A DNA stretch of 52,159 nt from Coriobacteriaceae bacterium (GCA_902363125.1 CABIZD010000014.1:1-52159), one strand, 5' to 3'. Positions 23,120 through 32,477 are shown, numbered from the stretch's first letter. A program made the numbers and translations. Notes: generated from the letters alone by a model not told the origin.

Positions 23120-23893
23120 ATGAGGATCGATTCACGAAAACCGAAAGCCGCCGCCCTTTCCGCCGCTCTGACCGTGGCACTTTTGGCGGGCGCCGGTGCA
23201 ACCGATGCCCACGCGGCAACACTATCCGATACGGTTGGACCTACGCCGTCCGAGGCGACGCTGGTGCAGCCCGTTGACTATCGCGGCGATGGTTATGGTT
23301 CCATGCAGGAGTGGAACGCCTCGATGGAGGCCAAGCGCGATTCCCTTGAGATGCGCGCTCAGATCATTATGAATATGTATGGCGACTATGCTACCGATGA
23401 CGAGCGTGCTGTGCTGCAGGGTTGCATCGACGGTGCGGGTAGCCTGTTGACGATGGGGGAGGTCGACGCCAAGTCGACCGAGCTCGATGAGCTGCGCGCT
23501 GCGCTTGAGGATGCCAAGCGCGAAGCGCTCGAGGCTGCCGCCGAGGCGGAGGCTGCCGAGGCCGCCCAGGCTTCGTACTACAACGCCGGTTACACTCCGT
23601 CTTACGCGTCTGCCGCGTCCTACGCGAACGGATCGGGCCTGACGCGCTCTGCGGGTGTCAATAACTACAACGGGCGCCGCGAGACCTATTACAGCAGCAA
23701 TGTGCTTTATCACTATCGCACGGGCGAATGGACTCAGGATTCTGAGGGCTTCTGGCGCGATTCCGACGGCTATTACGTTGTTGCCGCGGGCGATATGGCC
23801 CAGGGCTCGACCTTTACGGGCTCCAAGGGTGATTGCAAGGTCTATGACTCCGGCTGCGCTGCCGGAACCACCGATTACTACACCGGTTGGTAA
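23120..23893 (+). CDS. secreted protein with C-terminal 3D/RlpA-like module
   Basis: 257 residues. A signal peptide is clear: basic N-terminus, hydrophobic A/L core and A-H-A-A cleavage pattern near residue 32. The middle is a charged helical stretch rich in Glu and Ala (about 115-150, possible coiled coil), then a Tyr/Ser/Asn-rich linker. The last 25 residues, with C-K-V-Y-D-S-G-C and a later D-Y-Y, resemble the D-x-G ... D-x-Y pattern of 3D-type barrels in cell-wall-active proteins; that is a weak match. Probably exported to the cell wall. Catalytic function unproven. Confidence 0.7.
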   Translation: MRIDSRKPKAAALSAALTVALLAGAGATDAHAATLSDTVGPTPSEATLVQPVDYRGDGYGSMQEWNASMEAKRDSLEMRAQIIMNMYGDYATDDERAVLQGCIDGAGSLLTMGEVDAKSTELDELRAALEDAKREALEAAAEAEAAEAAQASYYNAGYTPSYASAASYANGSGLTRSAGVNNYNGRRETYYSSNVLYHYRTGEWTQDSEGFWRDSDGYYVVAAGDMAQGSTFTGSKGDCKVYDSGCAAGTTDYYTGW

Positions 23894-24079
23894 TTTTTCT
23901 GCATCACGGATATTTGGCGGACGGGCGTCTTTACCGAGCTTTAGGGCAACGTAAGGACGTCCGTTCTATGTATGCGTTTGAGTTAACAGAGCCCTTACCG
24001 TGGCGGTACGCTGGGCGTATGGATGCGGGGCACACTGGTTCTTGAGAAATAAGGTCTTTCTCTTGGAGGAAGTGGTCTT

Positions 24080-24286
24080 GTGAATGCTCGAGATATTGCC
24101 GTTGCCGCCGTCGCGTTGATGCTTGGCTGCCTTGGTCCCACGGCCGCGCTCGTCGCGGACATGCAGGGGACATGCGGGGCTGCTCCTATCGTGGTCGGCG
24201 CGCTGATCGCGGCCACGCTGCTGGGAAGCGCAGGCGTGGTTCTTTGCCGCGACGATGAGGACGAGGTGCCGGGGTCGCAACGCTAA
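24080..24286 (+). CDS. small two-helix membrane protein
   Basis: 68 residues with a GTG start and GGAGGA 9 bases upstream. Two hydrophobic stretches (about residues 5-27 and 33-54) separated by a Cys-containing turn, ending in an acidic tail R-D-D-E-D-E. No family recognised. Real-gene status rests on the ribosome site, the membrane pattern and a terminator shortly after the stop. Confidence 0.6.
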   Translation: MNARDIAVAAVALMLGCLGPTAALVADMQGTCGAAPIVVGALIAATLLGSAGVVLCRDDEDEVPGSQR

Positions 24287-24327
24287 CTGTTGTGAGATCG
24301 GCCGCCGGTCATAGACGAAGATGAAGG

Positions 24328-24362
24328 CCGCCGCAGGGGAAAGGTTCCCTTGCGGCGGTTTT
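24328..24362 (+). terminator. terminator after small membrane protein
   Basis: CCGCCGCAGGGGAA paired with TTCCCTTGCGGCGG (one mismatch) followed by TTTT. It also separates the gene from the convergent panE. Confidence 0.85.
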
Positions 24363-24395
24363 GCTGTTAAGGCTGTTGAATGCGGCGCGTCGGCG

Positions 24396-25310
24396 CTACC
24401 AGCTTTTCTCGATATCGCGGATGCGCCGATAGAGCCACTCGTTTTGCGGTGCCTGGATATCGTGTTTGGCTGCGAGGCGGCAGATGGTGCCCGCGAACTC
24501 ATCAACCTCGGTTTTGCGCCTTGCGATGCGGTCTTGAGCCATCGAGGGCATACCGGCGGGGTCGATTCCCTCGATGAGGTGCACCATTTGCGTCAGGTCT
24601 GCCTCGGTCAGTTCAACGCCCTCGGCGTTGGCGACCGCAAGCGTTTCGCGCATGGCGGAAACAAAGCAGCGACGCTGCTCGGAGCCCGGCTCCGTGGCGC
24701 TTCCGTAGGTCCCGCCGTAGGCCATGCAGGTCTGGTTGATGCCGTCGTTGAGCATGAGTTTGGCCCACATGCGGTGGGCGATGTCGTCCTCGACGGTATG
24801 GGCGATGCCGCAGCGCGTATAGAGCTCGTCGATTGCGGTGATGGTTGCGGGGTTCGTGCCGGCCGCCGCGCCAAAGCGGATTTCGCCCGCATTGGTAAAG
24901 GTGAGCGCGCCGTTGAGAAACACGGCGTCCATGCCCTGGCAGATACCAAGAACGGTATGCTCCCAGCCAAAGCGTTCGGCAATCTTTTGCTCGCTCGTAA
25001 TGCCGTTGCACAGCGAGGCGATGAGCGTGTTGGGTCCCACGACGCGCTCCATAGTCTTGAGTGCTTGGTCGAGACCGGTGGTCTTGACTGTCAGGATGAC
25101 CAGATCGGCGGGCGTCGCCTCGCTGGCACGGACGGACGTGAGATCGCAGGGCTTGCCGTTGACGGTGAGCGCGTCGTTCGCGTGACGCTCAAAACGGGTG
25201 TCATCCATAACGTATTCGACGGCGTCATTGCCGAGGGCCTTGGCAATCATGCTGCCGTAGAGCAGGCCGACGCCGCCCTTGCCGATAAAGGCGACCTTGT
25301 TGATCTGCAT
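24396..25310 (-). CDS. panE: 2-dehydropantoate 2-reductase-like protein
   Basis: 304 residues. ApbA/PanE family NADPH-dependent reductase, ketopantoate to pantoate. N-terminal A-F-I-G-K-G-G-V-G nucleotide motif, V-K-T-T-G-L-D-Q with the conserved Lys, C-N-G-I region, and in the C-terminal domain the helix with W-A-K-L-M-L-N-D-G-I. GGGAG lies 9 bases before ATG 25310; the ATG at 25319 sits too close to it. Other PanE homologues act on different keto acids, so substrate specificity is inferred. Confidence 0.85.
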   Translation of the reverse strand: MQINKVAFIGKGGVGLLYGSMIAKALGNDAVEYVMDDTRFERHANDALTVNGKPCDLTSVRASEATPADLVILTVKTTGLDQALKTMERVVGPNTLIASLCNGITSEQKIAERFGWEHTVLGICQGMDAVFLNGALTFTNAGEIRFGAAAGTNPATITAIDELYTRCGIAHTVEDDIAHRMWAKLMLNDGINQTCMAYGGTYGSATEPGSEQRRCFVSAMRETLAVANAEGVELTEADLTQMVHLIEGIDPAGMPSMAQDRIARRKTEVDEFAGTICRLAAKHDIQAPQNEWLYRRIRDIEKSW

Positions 25311-25433
25311 GTGAATCATCTCCCCATGTAAAAGGCGCCCGCGTAAGGGGCGCCTGATGGATTGTATGCTGCCAGGGTGATTGGTGGGTGCGCGGGGCGG
25401 CTGTTATGAAAAAGAAACTATTGCGCTGTGCGC

Positions 25434-25628
25434 TTATGCCGCGGGGCAGACCGCAAAGACGCGGGCGGGGTATCCGACGCCATCGCGGACCTTGGGGAAG
25501 GTGCAGAAGATGACGGCGCCTGTGGCGGGAAGCTCGTCCAGATGGTCCATGACTTCGATCTGATGGCGGTCGACCGAGAGGATGTATTGCTCGCCGGGGT
25601 AGGGGTAGGCGTCCTCGCACGTGGTGAT
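25434..25628 (-). pseudogene. cyclase-like C-terminal fragment, possibly a small protein with ATC start
   Basis: 64 residues. The reading frame contains Y-I-L-S-V-D-R-H-Q-I-E-V-M-D and L-P-A-T-G-A-V-I-F-C-T-F-P-K, which resembles the C-terminal end of cyclase/kynurenine-formamidase-type proteins (normally above 200 residues). A stop lies just upstream and there is no ATG, GTG or TTG at the front. However AAGGAG stands exactly 6 bases before an in-frame ATC (25626-25628). Either a decayed remnant or a short gene with a non-canonical start. It lies 123 bases upstream of panE on the same strand. Confidence 0.45.
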
Positions 25629-25790
25629 GCCCGGCTCCTTTCATCGGGCTTTTTGCTGATGTTAAAGCGGTGCCGTGACGGCTCGATTTCTGCTGCGTTA
25701 CGATACGTTCTCAATTGCGATTCCGATGTGTTTCGATGACGTGACGGGTTTGTTTCGCCTTGTCAGGGCTTCGATGGGAGGGGAGGGGCC

Positions 25791-26981
25791 GTGCAATACC
25801 GCGTTGACCCTAAAAGTGGTAACCGAATATCCGCTCTGGGTCTGGGCTGCATGAGGTTTCCCGGTGCGCCGGGACGTCCGGATGCGAAGACAGCCGATGC
25901 CATCATTTCCCGTGCGGTGGAGCAGGGGATTAACTACCTGGACACGGCCTATCTCTATCCCGGCAACGAGGCGTGCGTGGGTGCGTCGCTTGAGCGCCTG
26001 GGCTTGCGCGACCAGGTTTTGCTCGCAACCAAGCTGCCGCATGCTTCGTGCAAATGCGCGGAGGATTTCGACCGGTTCTTCGACGAGCAACTGCGCCGCC
26101 TACGGACTGACCATATCGACTATTACCTCATGCACAACATTACCTCGCCCGCCCAGTGGGAACGTGTGGTGGCGTTGGGCATCGAGGACTGGATCGCGCA
26201 GCAAAAGGCTGCAGGGCGTATTCGTCAGATAGGCTTTTCGTACCACGGCAGCGCGGCGGACTTCCTTACGATGCTCGATGCGTATGAGTGGGACTTTTGC
26301 CAGATCCAGTACAACTACGCTGGAGAACGATATCAGGCGGGAACGGCGGGGCTCATGGCCGCCGCCGAGCGAGGTCTCGCGGTGTTTGTGATGGAGCCGC
26401 TTTTGGGCGGACGCTTGGCAGGCAAATTGCCTCCGCGGGCGCGCGCTGTTCTCGATGGTGCATGCGATCGGCATTTGCATATGCCTGCCGCTTGGGGGCT
26501 CTCGTGGGTGTGGAATCATCCCCAGGTGACCATGTTGCTTTCGGGTATGACCGATACCGCGCAGGTGGACGAGAATTCGTCACTGGCAGACCTCGCGTTG
26601 CCGAATTCGATGACGGCCAACCAGCTCGACACGATTGCGCGCGTGTTGATGGAGTTTGAGAAATCGAACCGTGTGCCCTGCACGGGATGCGGCTATTGCA
26701 TGCCGTGCCCTAAAGGCATCAATATCCCTGGATGTTTTGCCGCCTACAACGCAAGCTATGCGCACAGCTGGTTTACGGGGCTGTCTCAATACTTTACGGC
26801 GAGCGCGGTGCGCACAAGCGAGCCCAAGTTGGTGAGCAATTGCGTCAAATGCGGCAAATGCGCGCGGCACTGCCCGCAGCACATCGATATTCCCGAGCGT
26901 CTCGACGATGTGCGCCGACGTTTCCAGCCTGGTCCCGTGACGGCGGTGCTTAAGGCCTTCGGCAAAACGCGCTCCTCATGA
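25791..26981 (+). CDS. aldo/keto reductase with two C-terminal 4Fe-4S clusters
   Basis: 396 residues with a GTG start and GGAGGGG about 5 bases upstream. The AKR barrel shows G-L-G-C-M-R-F-P, N-Y-L-D-T-A-Y-L-Y with catalytic Asp and Tyr, and D-Y-Y-L-M-H-N with the His. The C-terminal third has two ferredoxin-like clusters: C-T-G-C-G-Y-C-M-P-C-P and C-V-K-C-G-K-C-A-R-H-C-P. This arrangement belongs to the oxidoreductases common in anaerobes that may couple NAD(P)H and ferredoxin; the substrate is unknown. Confidence 0.92.
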   Translation: MQYRVDPKSGNRISALGLGCMRFPGAPGRPDAKTADAIISRAVEQGINYLDTAYLYPGNEACVGASLERLGLRDQVLLATKLPHASCKCAEDFDRFFDEQLRRLRTDHIDYYLMHNITSPAQWERVVALGIEDWIAQQKAAGRIRQIGFSYHGSAADFLTMLDAYEWDFCQIQYNYAGERYQAGTAGLMAAAERGLAVFVMEPLLGGRLAGKLPPRARAVLDGACDRHLHMPAAWGLSWVWNHPQVTMLLSGMTDTAQVDENSSLADLALPNSMTANQLDTIARVLMEFEKSNRVPCTGCGYCMPCPKGINIPGCFAAYNASYAHSWFTGLSQYFTASAVRTSEPKLVSNCVKCGKCARHCPQHIDIPERLDDVRRRFQPGPVTAVLKAFGKTRSS

Positions 26982-26993
26982 CCCTTTTATAAC

Positions 26994-27056
26994 TTGCGGT
27001 GGAATAGTTCCTGTTTGCGGCAGAATAGGGGCCAAACAGGAACTATTTCACCGCAA
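26994..27056. repeat. intergenic hairpin A, 24-bp stem
   Basis: Arms 26994-27017 (TTGCGGTGGAATAGTTCCTG...) and 27033-27056 pair over 24 positions with a single G-U-type pair; loop 15 bases. The flanks CCCTTTTATAAC on the left and CTGA on the right are shared with the hairpin at 28161-28223, whose core four bases differ in both arms in a compensating way. It ends 15 bases before the start of the next gene. Confidence 0.9.
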
Positions 27057-27071
27057 CTGAAGGGGGCTGTC

Positions 27072-28091
27072 GTGGGTCATCGAGATTCATGTGATGATTT
27101 GCGTGAGGTTCGTTGGGGCGTTTTGGGCGCCGGGCACATTTCGCATCGATTTGCATCGTCGCTCAAGGAGGTGGACGGGGCACGGCTTGTGGCTGCGGCC
27201 GGCCGCACTCCTGCACATGTCGAGGAATTTTGCCGAGCGTTTTCGATCGATGCTGCGCATGGCCATGCCTCGGTCGACAATAACGGCGACGCGGCTTATG
27301 GCGCGCTGATTGCCGACCCCGATGTCGACGCAATCTACTTGGCTCTTCCGCATGGCATGCATACGCGTTGGGCCTGTCGCGCGCTGCGCGCCGGAAAGGC
27401 CGTGCTGTGCGAAAAGCCGGCCGTTTTGAGTGAGGAAGAGGCTCTCTCGATTGCCTCCATCTCTCGCGAGCGCGGCGTGCTGTTTATGGAGGCGATGAAG
27501 AATCGGTTTTGCCCGATGCGCACTCGCGTGAAGGACTTGCTTGCGTCGGGTGAGCTTGGCCGTATTGTCTCGATTGAAAGCGTGCAAAAGCTCGATTACG
27601 GCGAGTCTCCTTCGGGCTATCTGCTTGATCCGTTGCAGGGCGGCTGTCTATATGACATGGGCTGCTATGCGGTTGGTTGGTTTGAGGATTTGCTCGCGGG
27701 CGCGTGCGAGGTTTCGTCCCGTGAAGTTCGCTGGCGTGACGTATCGGGCGGTCGCGTCGATTGGGCCGACGAGATCCATATGAGCGTCGGCGGTATACCC
27801 ATTCATATGGTGTGCGACGGCAAAGCAACATATGAAAGCCGCTTAACGATTGCCTGTGAGCGGGGTTCGTTGGAAATCGAGCGTCTCCATCGCCCCGAGC
27901 TCGCCCATGTGAAGTATTCCGACGGTCGAACGCTAGAAATAAATGCCCCGTTTGAGATCGATGATTTCTACGGCGAAATCCAGCATGCGACCCAGCTCAT
28001 CTGGGCGGGGAAACTCGAGAGTCCCGTCATGCCCCTTGCCGCCACGCAGCGCTGTGCGCACATCATCGATGCGATTCGCTTAAAACTTTAG
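27072..28091 (+). CDS. Gfo/Idh/MocA-family oxidoreductase
   Basis: 339 residues with a GTG start, AGGGGG 5 bases upstream. Rossmann motif W-G-V-L-G-A-G-H-I-S, then Y-L-A-L-P-H-G-M-H and C-E-K-P-A with the conserved Lys, and D-M-G-C-Y-A-V in the C-terminal domain, which matches the trans-dihydrodiol dehydrogenase/xylose dehydrogenase subgroup. Substrate unknown. It is unrelated in close detail to the other Gfo/Idh gene at 18556. Flanked on both sides by the two covarying hairpins. Confidence 0.9.
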   Translation: MGHRDSCDDLREVRWGVLGAGHISHRFASSLKEVDGARLVAAAGRTPAHVEEFCRAFSIDAAHGHASVDNNGDAAYGALIADPDVDAIYLALPHGMHTRWACRALRAGKAVLCEKPAVLSEEEALSIASISRERGVLFMEAMKNRFCPMRTRVKDLLASGELGRIVSIESVQKLDYGESPSGYLLDPLQGGCLYDMGCYAVGWFEDLLAGACEVSSREVRWRDVSGGRVDWADEIHMSVGGIPIHMVCDGKATYESRLTIACERGSLEIERLHRPELAHVKYSDGRTLEINAPFEIDDFYGEIQHATQLIWAGKLESPVMPLAATQRCAHIIDAIRLKL

Positions 28092-28160
28092 GGCGCGGGG
28101 GCATGGCGCCAGCGCCTGGAATGCCTTGGAGGCCTTTGCCCCTGATGCCCCTTTTATAAC

Positions 28161-28223
28161 TTGCGGTGGAATACGGTCTGTTTGCGCCAAAATAAGGCAC
28201 CAATAGACCGTATTTTTCCGCAA
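28161..28223. repeat. intergenic hairpin B, partner of hairpin A
   Basis: Arms 28161-28184 (TTGCGGTGGAATACGGTCTG...) and 28200-28223 pair with a few G-U pairs and two mismatches; loop 15 bases. Compared with hairpin A, left-arm GTTC has become CGGT and right-arm GAAC has become ACCG, keeping the stem paired. It ends 20 bases before the nfo start. Confidence 0.88.
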
Positions 28224-28243
28224 CTGATGAGGGGGAGTTGGAG

Positions 28244-29110
28244 ATGCTGACGATCGGGTGTCATCTTTCGACGACGAAGGGCTATCGGGCGATGGGGGAG
28301 ACGGCGTTGTCCATTGGCGCCAATACCTTTGCGTTCTTTACGCGCAACCCGCGAGGTGGCAAGGCAAAAGACCTTGACATGGATGACGTGGCGGCCCTGC
28401 GCGAGCTTATGGAGCAAAACGACTTTGGCCCGCTCGTGGCTCATGCCCCGTATACCTATAACCCCTGCTCCGCTAAGGAGCGGGCGCGCGAGTTTGCCCT
28501 GGAGGCCATGGCCGAGGATCTGCAGCGTATGGAAGCACTGCCCGGCAACTACTACAACTTCCATCCCGGTGCGCATGTGGGGCAGGGCTCCGACGCCGGC
28601 ATTCAGATGATTGTTGATACGCTGTGCCAGGTGATGTTTGAGGGCCAGCAGACGACGGTGCTGCTCGAGACCATGGCCGGCAAGGGCACCGAGGTGGGCC
28701 GCAGCTTTGAGGAGCTGGCGCTAATCATCGAGGGCGTTGCCGACAAGCGCCCCGAGCTGTCGGCCAAGTTGGGCGTTTGCCTAGATACCTGCCATGTGAA
28801 TGACGCCGGCTATGACATCGTCCGCGATCTTGACGGTGTGCTTGACGAGTTCGATCGCGTGGTGGGTATCGAGCGCCTGCGCGCCGTGCACATCAATGAC
28901 TCCAAGAATCCCTGCGGCGCCCATAAGGATCGCCACGAGTGCATCGGCAAGGGCTACCTGGGTAGTGAAGAGTTTGGCGGCGGTATGCAGGTTATACAGA
29001 ATATTGTATCGAATGGCCGCTTGCGCGCATTGCCATTCATCTTGGAGACACCGAACGAACTTGCAGGTTATGCGGCTGAAATCAAACTGTTAAGGTCGTT
29101 GCAGCAGTAA
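28244..29110 (+). CDS. nfo: endonuclease IV (AP endonuclease)
   Basis: 288 residues. Zinc-dependent AP endonuclease of base-excision repair. Characteristic motifs: [10 protein letters not shown] at the N-terminus, [30 protein letters not shown] and [10 protein letters not shown] with H-K-D-R-H-E. GGGGGAG lies 7 bases before ATG 28244; a TTG at 28238 is in frame but less well placed. Confidence 0.95.
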   Translation: MLTIGCHLSTTKGYRAMGETALSIGANTFAFFTRNPRGGKAKDLDMDDVAALRELMEQNDFGPLVAHAPYTYNPCSAKERAREFALEAMAEDLQRMEALPGNYYNFHPGAHVGQGSDAGIQMIVDTLCQVMFEGQQTTVLLETMAGKGTEVGRSFEELALIIEGVADKRPELSAKLGVCLDTCHVNDAGYDIVRDLDGVLDEFDRVVGIERLRAVHINDSKNPCGAHKDRHECIGKGYLGSEEFGGGMQVIQNIVSNGRLRALPFILETPNELAGYAAEIKLLRSLQQ

Positions 29111-29171
29111 TGGCTGCCATAAAGTGGAGCGCTCCATTCACGTTATGGGTTTGTTTCAATCAGTTTTCTAA

Positions 29172-29200
29172 TTGCAGATTCTTCCAAGCGGGTGCATAAT
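29172..29200 (+). promoter_or_regulatory. promoter of the amino-acid ABC operon
   Basis: -35 TTGCAG (29172-29177), 17-base spacer, -10 CATAAT (29195-29200), about 58 bases before the substrate-binding protein. Confidence 0.65.
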
Positions 29201-29257
29201 AACCCTCAGTTTTTGCAGACCTCTGAATCACGTGGGGTCATTGGAAGGAGACTGATT

Positions 29258-30118
29258 ATGAAGCTGAAGAAGCTTGGCGCATTTGCCGCCACGGGTGCTA
29301 TGGCGCTCGCCCTCGCTCTGACGGGCTGCGGCTCGTCCAACGCCACCTCTGGTTCTGATGCCGGTTCCAGCAGCTCTGACGACGCTAAGGTCGAGAAGGT
29401 CGACGGCTCCAAGGAGTACGCGCTCGTCAAGGACGGTACGCTGACCGTCGGCACCTCTGCCGAGTACGCTCCGTTTGAGTACAAGGATGACAACGGCGAT
29501 TATCAGGGCTTTGACCTTGAGCTCATCAAGGCTATCGGCGACAAGCTGGGCCTGGATGTCGAGTATGTCAACAATGACTTTGACACGCTGGTTCCGGGCG
29601 TCGCTTCGGGTGCCAAATATGACGTCTCCATCGCGGCTATCACCGACACGCCCGAGCGTGAGAAGGAAGTCACTTTCTCCGATTCCTACTACATGGACGA
29701 TCAGGCTATCGTGACCAAGGTCGATAACACCGACATCACGGCCGACAACTACAGCGAGAAGCTCAACAACGCCGATGCTACCATCATCGTCCAGTCTGGC
29801 TCGACCGCCGAGTCCTTTGCCCAGGAGAACTTCCCCAAGGCCAAGATTGTCCCCTACAAGGACGCCACCGAGTGCTTCAGCGCCCTGCAGTCCGATAAGG
29901 GCGACGCCGTAGTTACCAACCGCTCTGTTGCCAGCCAGCTGACCGCCGAGCAGTTCAACACCTGCCAGACCATTAAGCAGATTAGCACCGGCGAGGAGTA
30001 CGCCATCGCCATCAACCAGGGCAACACCAAGCTCAAGGACGACATCAACCAGGCCATCAAGGACCTGACCGACGACGGTACCGTTGACGCCCTCATGGCT
30101 AAGTACAACATCAAGTAA
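29258..30118 (+). CDS. polar amino-acid ABC transporter substrate-binding lipoprotein
   Basis: 286 residues. Lipoprotein signal with lipobox L-T-G-C at about residue 24, a Ser/Asp-rich linker, then an SBP_bac_3 domain (L-T-V-G-T-S-A-E-Y-A-P-F-E-Y, D-L-E-L-I-K-A-I, I-T-D-T-P-E-R). It captures polar amino acids at the cell surface and delivers them to the permease and ATPase encoded next. GAAGGAG 7 bases before the ATG. First gene of a three-gene operon. Confidence 0.94.
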   Translation: MKLKKLGAFAATGAMALALALTGCGSSNATSGSDAGSSSSDDAKVEKVDGSKEYALVKDGTLTVGTSAEYAPFEYKDDNGDYQGFDLELIKAIGDKLGLDVEYVNNDFDTLVPGVASGAKYDVSIAAITDTPEREKEVTFSDSYYMDDQAIVTKVDNTDITADNYSEKLNNADATIIVQSGSTAESFAQENFPKAKIVPYKDATECFSALQSDKGDAVVTNRSVASQLTAEQFNTCQTIKQISTGEEYAIAINQGNTKLKDDINQAIKDLTDDGTVDALMAKYNIK

Positions 30119-30235
30119 AATAACTACTTGATTGCGCGCGGGCCCTTTCCGTTTTGCGGAGAGGGCCTTTGCGCTTCTCTTGACGGAGAGCGTTTCCGTC
30201 TCGTTTTGCCGGCAACTTCTACGATAGGAGCCACC

Positions 30236-31597
30236 TTGTCTCGACTGAACAAAGGGGCCGCGGAGCAGCGTTTTCCACTGCCCGCCTTGCTCCAAAAGCT
30301 AGTCTGCGTCATGGCCGTGGCGCTCGCGCTGGTGTGCGCGGGGGCATATGCGCCCACGACCGCCCAGGCGCTTGAGACCGCAAAGATTACCGCCCGACCC
30401 AACACCGGTTCGGGCAGCGATGTGGTCGGCGGCACCGAGACGCGCATTACCTGGGAAGTTCAGGCCGATGCCGACGAGGAGCTGAGCGGTCTTTCTTTGA
30501 CGTTTGTCGACGGCACGACATTTGGTACCGATGACACGCGATTGACGATGCTCTCGGGCGAGGACCTCATGGATCGTACGCCCATGAAACCCACGTGCAC
30601 GGCTGATGGTCAGACGCTCAAGATCGACTTTGGCGAGACGGCGCCTGCCGGCGGCTTTTTCCGTGTCGAGGTTTATGGTGTGACGTTTCCCGTCGAGGGC
30701 GGCGATGAGGTCTTTAGCGGCACCTATACGCTCGCTGACGGGTCGACCAAGAAGATCTCCAAGATTCCGTCGGTGGAGATCAAGGGCGTGACGGCCTTCG
30801 ATAACTTCCTGGCCGATCTTAAGGAGCAGCCGTGGGTCGAGGCCTGGAACTCCAATATGTTCCTGCGCCTGTTCTTGAACCCGGTCATTTTGGTCCAGAG
30901 CCTGCCGATCGTCTTCAAGGGCTTCCTCATGTCGCTCTCGATCGTGCTTGTGGCGTTTCCGCTGGCAATTCCCTTCGGTTTCGCCCTATCGCTCATGCGC
31001 ATTTCCAAGTCGCGCATCCTGCGCTGCCTTGCCGGTATCTACGTGAATATCATTCGCGGTACGCCGGCGTTCCTGCAGATCTATATCGCGTTCTTCGGTC
31101 TGCCGTTGGCCGGCGTCAAGGTTGATGACTATGTGCTCGGCGTCATCGTCATGGCCATGAATTCGTCTGCCTATCTGTGTGAGATCTTCCGTGCCGGTAT
31201 TCAATCGATCCCCAAGGGTCAAAACGAGGCTGCTCGCTCTCTGGGCATGAATGCCTTCCAGACACTGCTCTACGTTATGATTCCGCAGACGTTCCGCAAT
31301 GTTTTGCCTACGCTGACCAGCGAGTTTATCTTGCTTTACAAGGATACGTCGCTGCTTGCGGCCGTGGGTGTGGTCGAGATCGTCATGAACGCCCGTACCA
31401 TCGTGGCCACGACGGGCTCCATCACGCCGTATGTGGTTGCCGCCCTGTTCTATCTGGTCATCACCCTGCCGCTCGCTCGCTTGGTGAGCGGTCTTGAGGC
31501 GAGGCTTTTGGGCACGGCCGAGACCAAGAAGAAGCGTCCCGCCAAGAGCGCCGGACAGGTTGTCGCGACGCCTGCCGATCACATCGCCGGTCTGTAA
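30236..31597 (+). CDS. amino-acid ABC permease with an extra N-terminal extracytoplasmic domain
   Basis: 453 residues, roughly twice the usual size of this permease family. Residues about 17-40 are a hydrophobic signal or anchor (A-Q-A follows), residues about 45-195 form a beta-rich polar domain predicted outside the membrane, and the last 240 residues are the His/Glu/Gln permease domain with the EAA loop E-A-A-R-S-L-G-M near residue 330. TTG 30236 was chosen because AGGAG lies 5 bases upstream. The added domain has no family I recognise; it could help dock the lipoprotein partner. Confidence 0.85.
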   Translation: MSRLNKGAAEQRFPLPALLQKLVCVMAVALALVCAGAYAPTTAQALETAKITARPNTGSGSDVVGGTETRITWEVQADADEELSGLSLTFVDGTTFGTDDTRLTMLSGEDLMDRTPMKPTCTADGQTLKIDFGETAPAGGFFRVEVYGVTFPVEGGDEVFSGTYTLADGSTKKISKIPSVEIKGVTAFDNFLADLKEQPWVEAWNSNMFLRLFLNPVILVQSLPIVFKGFLMSLSIVLVAFPLAIPFGFALSLMRISKSRILRCLAGIYVNIIRGTPAFLQIYIAFFGLPLAGVKVDDYVLGVIVMAMNSSAYLCEIFRAGIQSIPKGQNEAARSLGMNAFQTLLYVMIPQTFRNVLPTLTSEFILLYKDTSLLAAVGVVEIVMNARTIVATTGSITPYVVAALFYLVITLPLARLVSGLEARLLGTAETKKKRPAKSAGQVVATPADHIAGL

Positions 31598-31609
31598 GGA
31601 GGTCCTATC

Positions 31610-32362
31610 ATGAGCGAAACCAATAACTCGAACGAGGTCGTCGTCAGTATCAAGAACCTCCAGAAGGCCTTTGGCGACAACGTGGTCCTGCGCGATATCG
31701 ATCTGGATGTTCACAAGGGTGAGGTCGTTGTGGTCTTGGGCCCCTCGGGCTCGGGCAAGTCGACGATGCTTCGCTGCATCAATCGTCTGGAGCATCCCAC
31801 GAGTGGCTCGATTATCGTTGAGGGCGTGGATGTGTGCGCCAAGGGTGTCGACCTCAACAAGGTGCGTACGCATCTGGGTATGGTGTTCCAGCAGTTCAAT
31901 TTGTTCCCGCACCTGTCGGTCAAAAAGAACGTCATGCTTGCGCAACAAAAGGTGCTCAAGCGCAGCAAGGAAGAGGCCGAAAAGATCGCCGTCGAGGAGC
32001 TGACCAAGGTCGGTCTTGCCGAGCGCATCGATTTTATGCCGAGTCAGCTTTCGGGCGGCCAGCAGCAGCGCGTTGCCATCGCCCGCGCCCTGTCGATGAA
32101 CCCGCACGTCATGCTCTTTGACGAGGCCACCTCGGCGCTCGACCCTGAGCTCGTGCGCGACGTCCTGGGCGTCATGCGTGACCTGGCGCACGACGGTATG
32201 ACCATGATCGTCGTGACGCACGAGATGGGCTTTGCCCGCGATGTCGCCGACCGCGTCGTCTTTATGGACGGAGGCGTCATTGTGGAAGAGGGTACGCCGA
32301 GCGAGGTCTTCGACCATCCTAAGAGCGAGCGCACCAAGGCGTTCTTGGGCAATATCTCGTAG
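31610..32362 (+). CDS. polar amino-acid ABC transporter ATPase
   Basis: 250 residues. Walker [10 protein letters not shown], signature L-S-G-G-Q-Q-Q-R, Walker [12 protein letters not shown] and switch His in V-V-T-H-E-M. GlnQ/HisP type. AAGGAGG precedes the ATG, 12 bases after the permease stop; terminator at 32386. Confidence 0.96.
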   Translation: MSETNNSNEVVVSIKNLQKAFGDNVVLRDIDLDVHKGEVVVVLGPSGSGKSTMLRCINRLEHPTSGSIIVEGVDVCAKGVDLNKVRTHLGMVFQQFNLFPHLSVKKNVMLAQQKVLKRSKEEAEKIAVEELTKVGLAERIDFMPSQLSGGQQQRVAIARALSMNPHVMLFDEATSALDPELVRDVLGVMRDLAHDGMTMIVVTHEMGFARDVADRVVFMDGGVIVEEGTPSEVFDHPKSERTKAFLGNIS

Positions 32363-32385
32363 CCGGTTGATGTAACTGCCGTTAC

Positions 32386-32425
32386 AAAAGAGCGGGGCTG
32401 GACTTGAATCCAGCCCCGCTCTTTT
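32386..32425 (+). terminator. terminator of amino-acid ABC operon
   Basis: AAAAGAGCGGGGCTGGA and its complement, 17-bp perfect arms with a 6-base loop, ending in TTTT. The A tract allows use on the other strand for the flavodoxin operon. Confidence 0.93.
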
Positions 32426-32477
32426 GTAGGGATGGGGATGCGCTTTGATGCAGGCTCTCTTGGAGGCCCTGGGTTCG

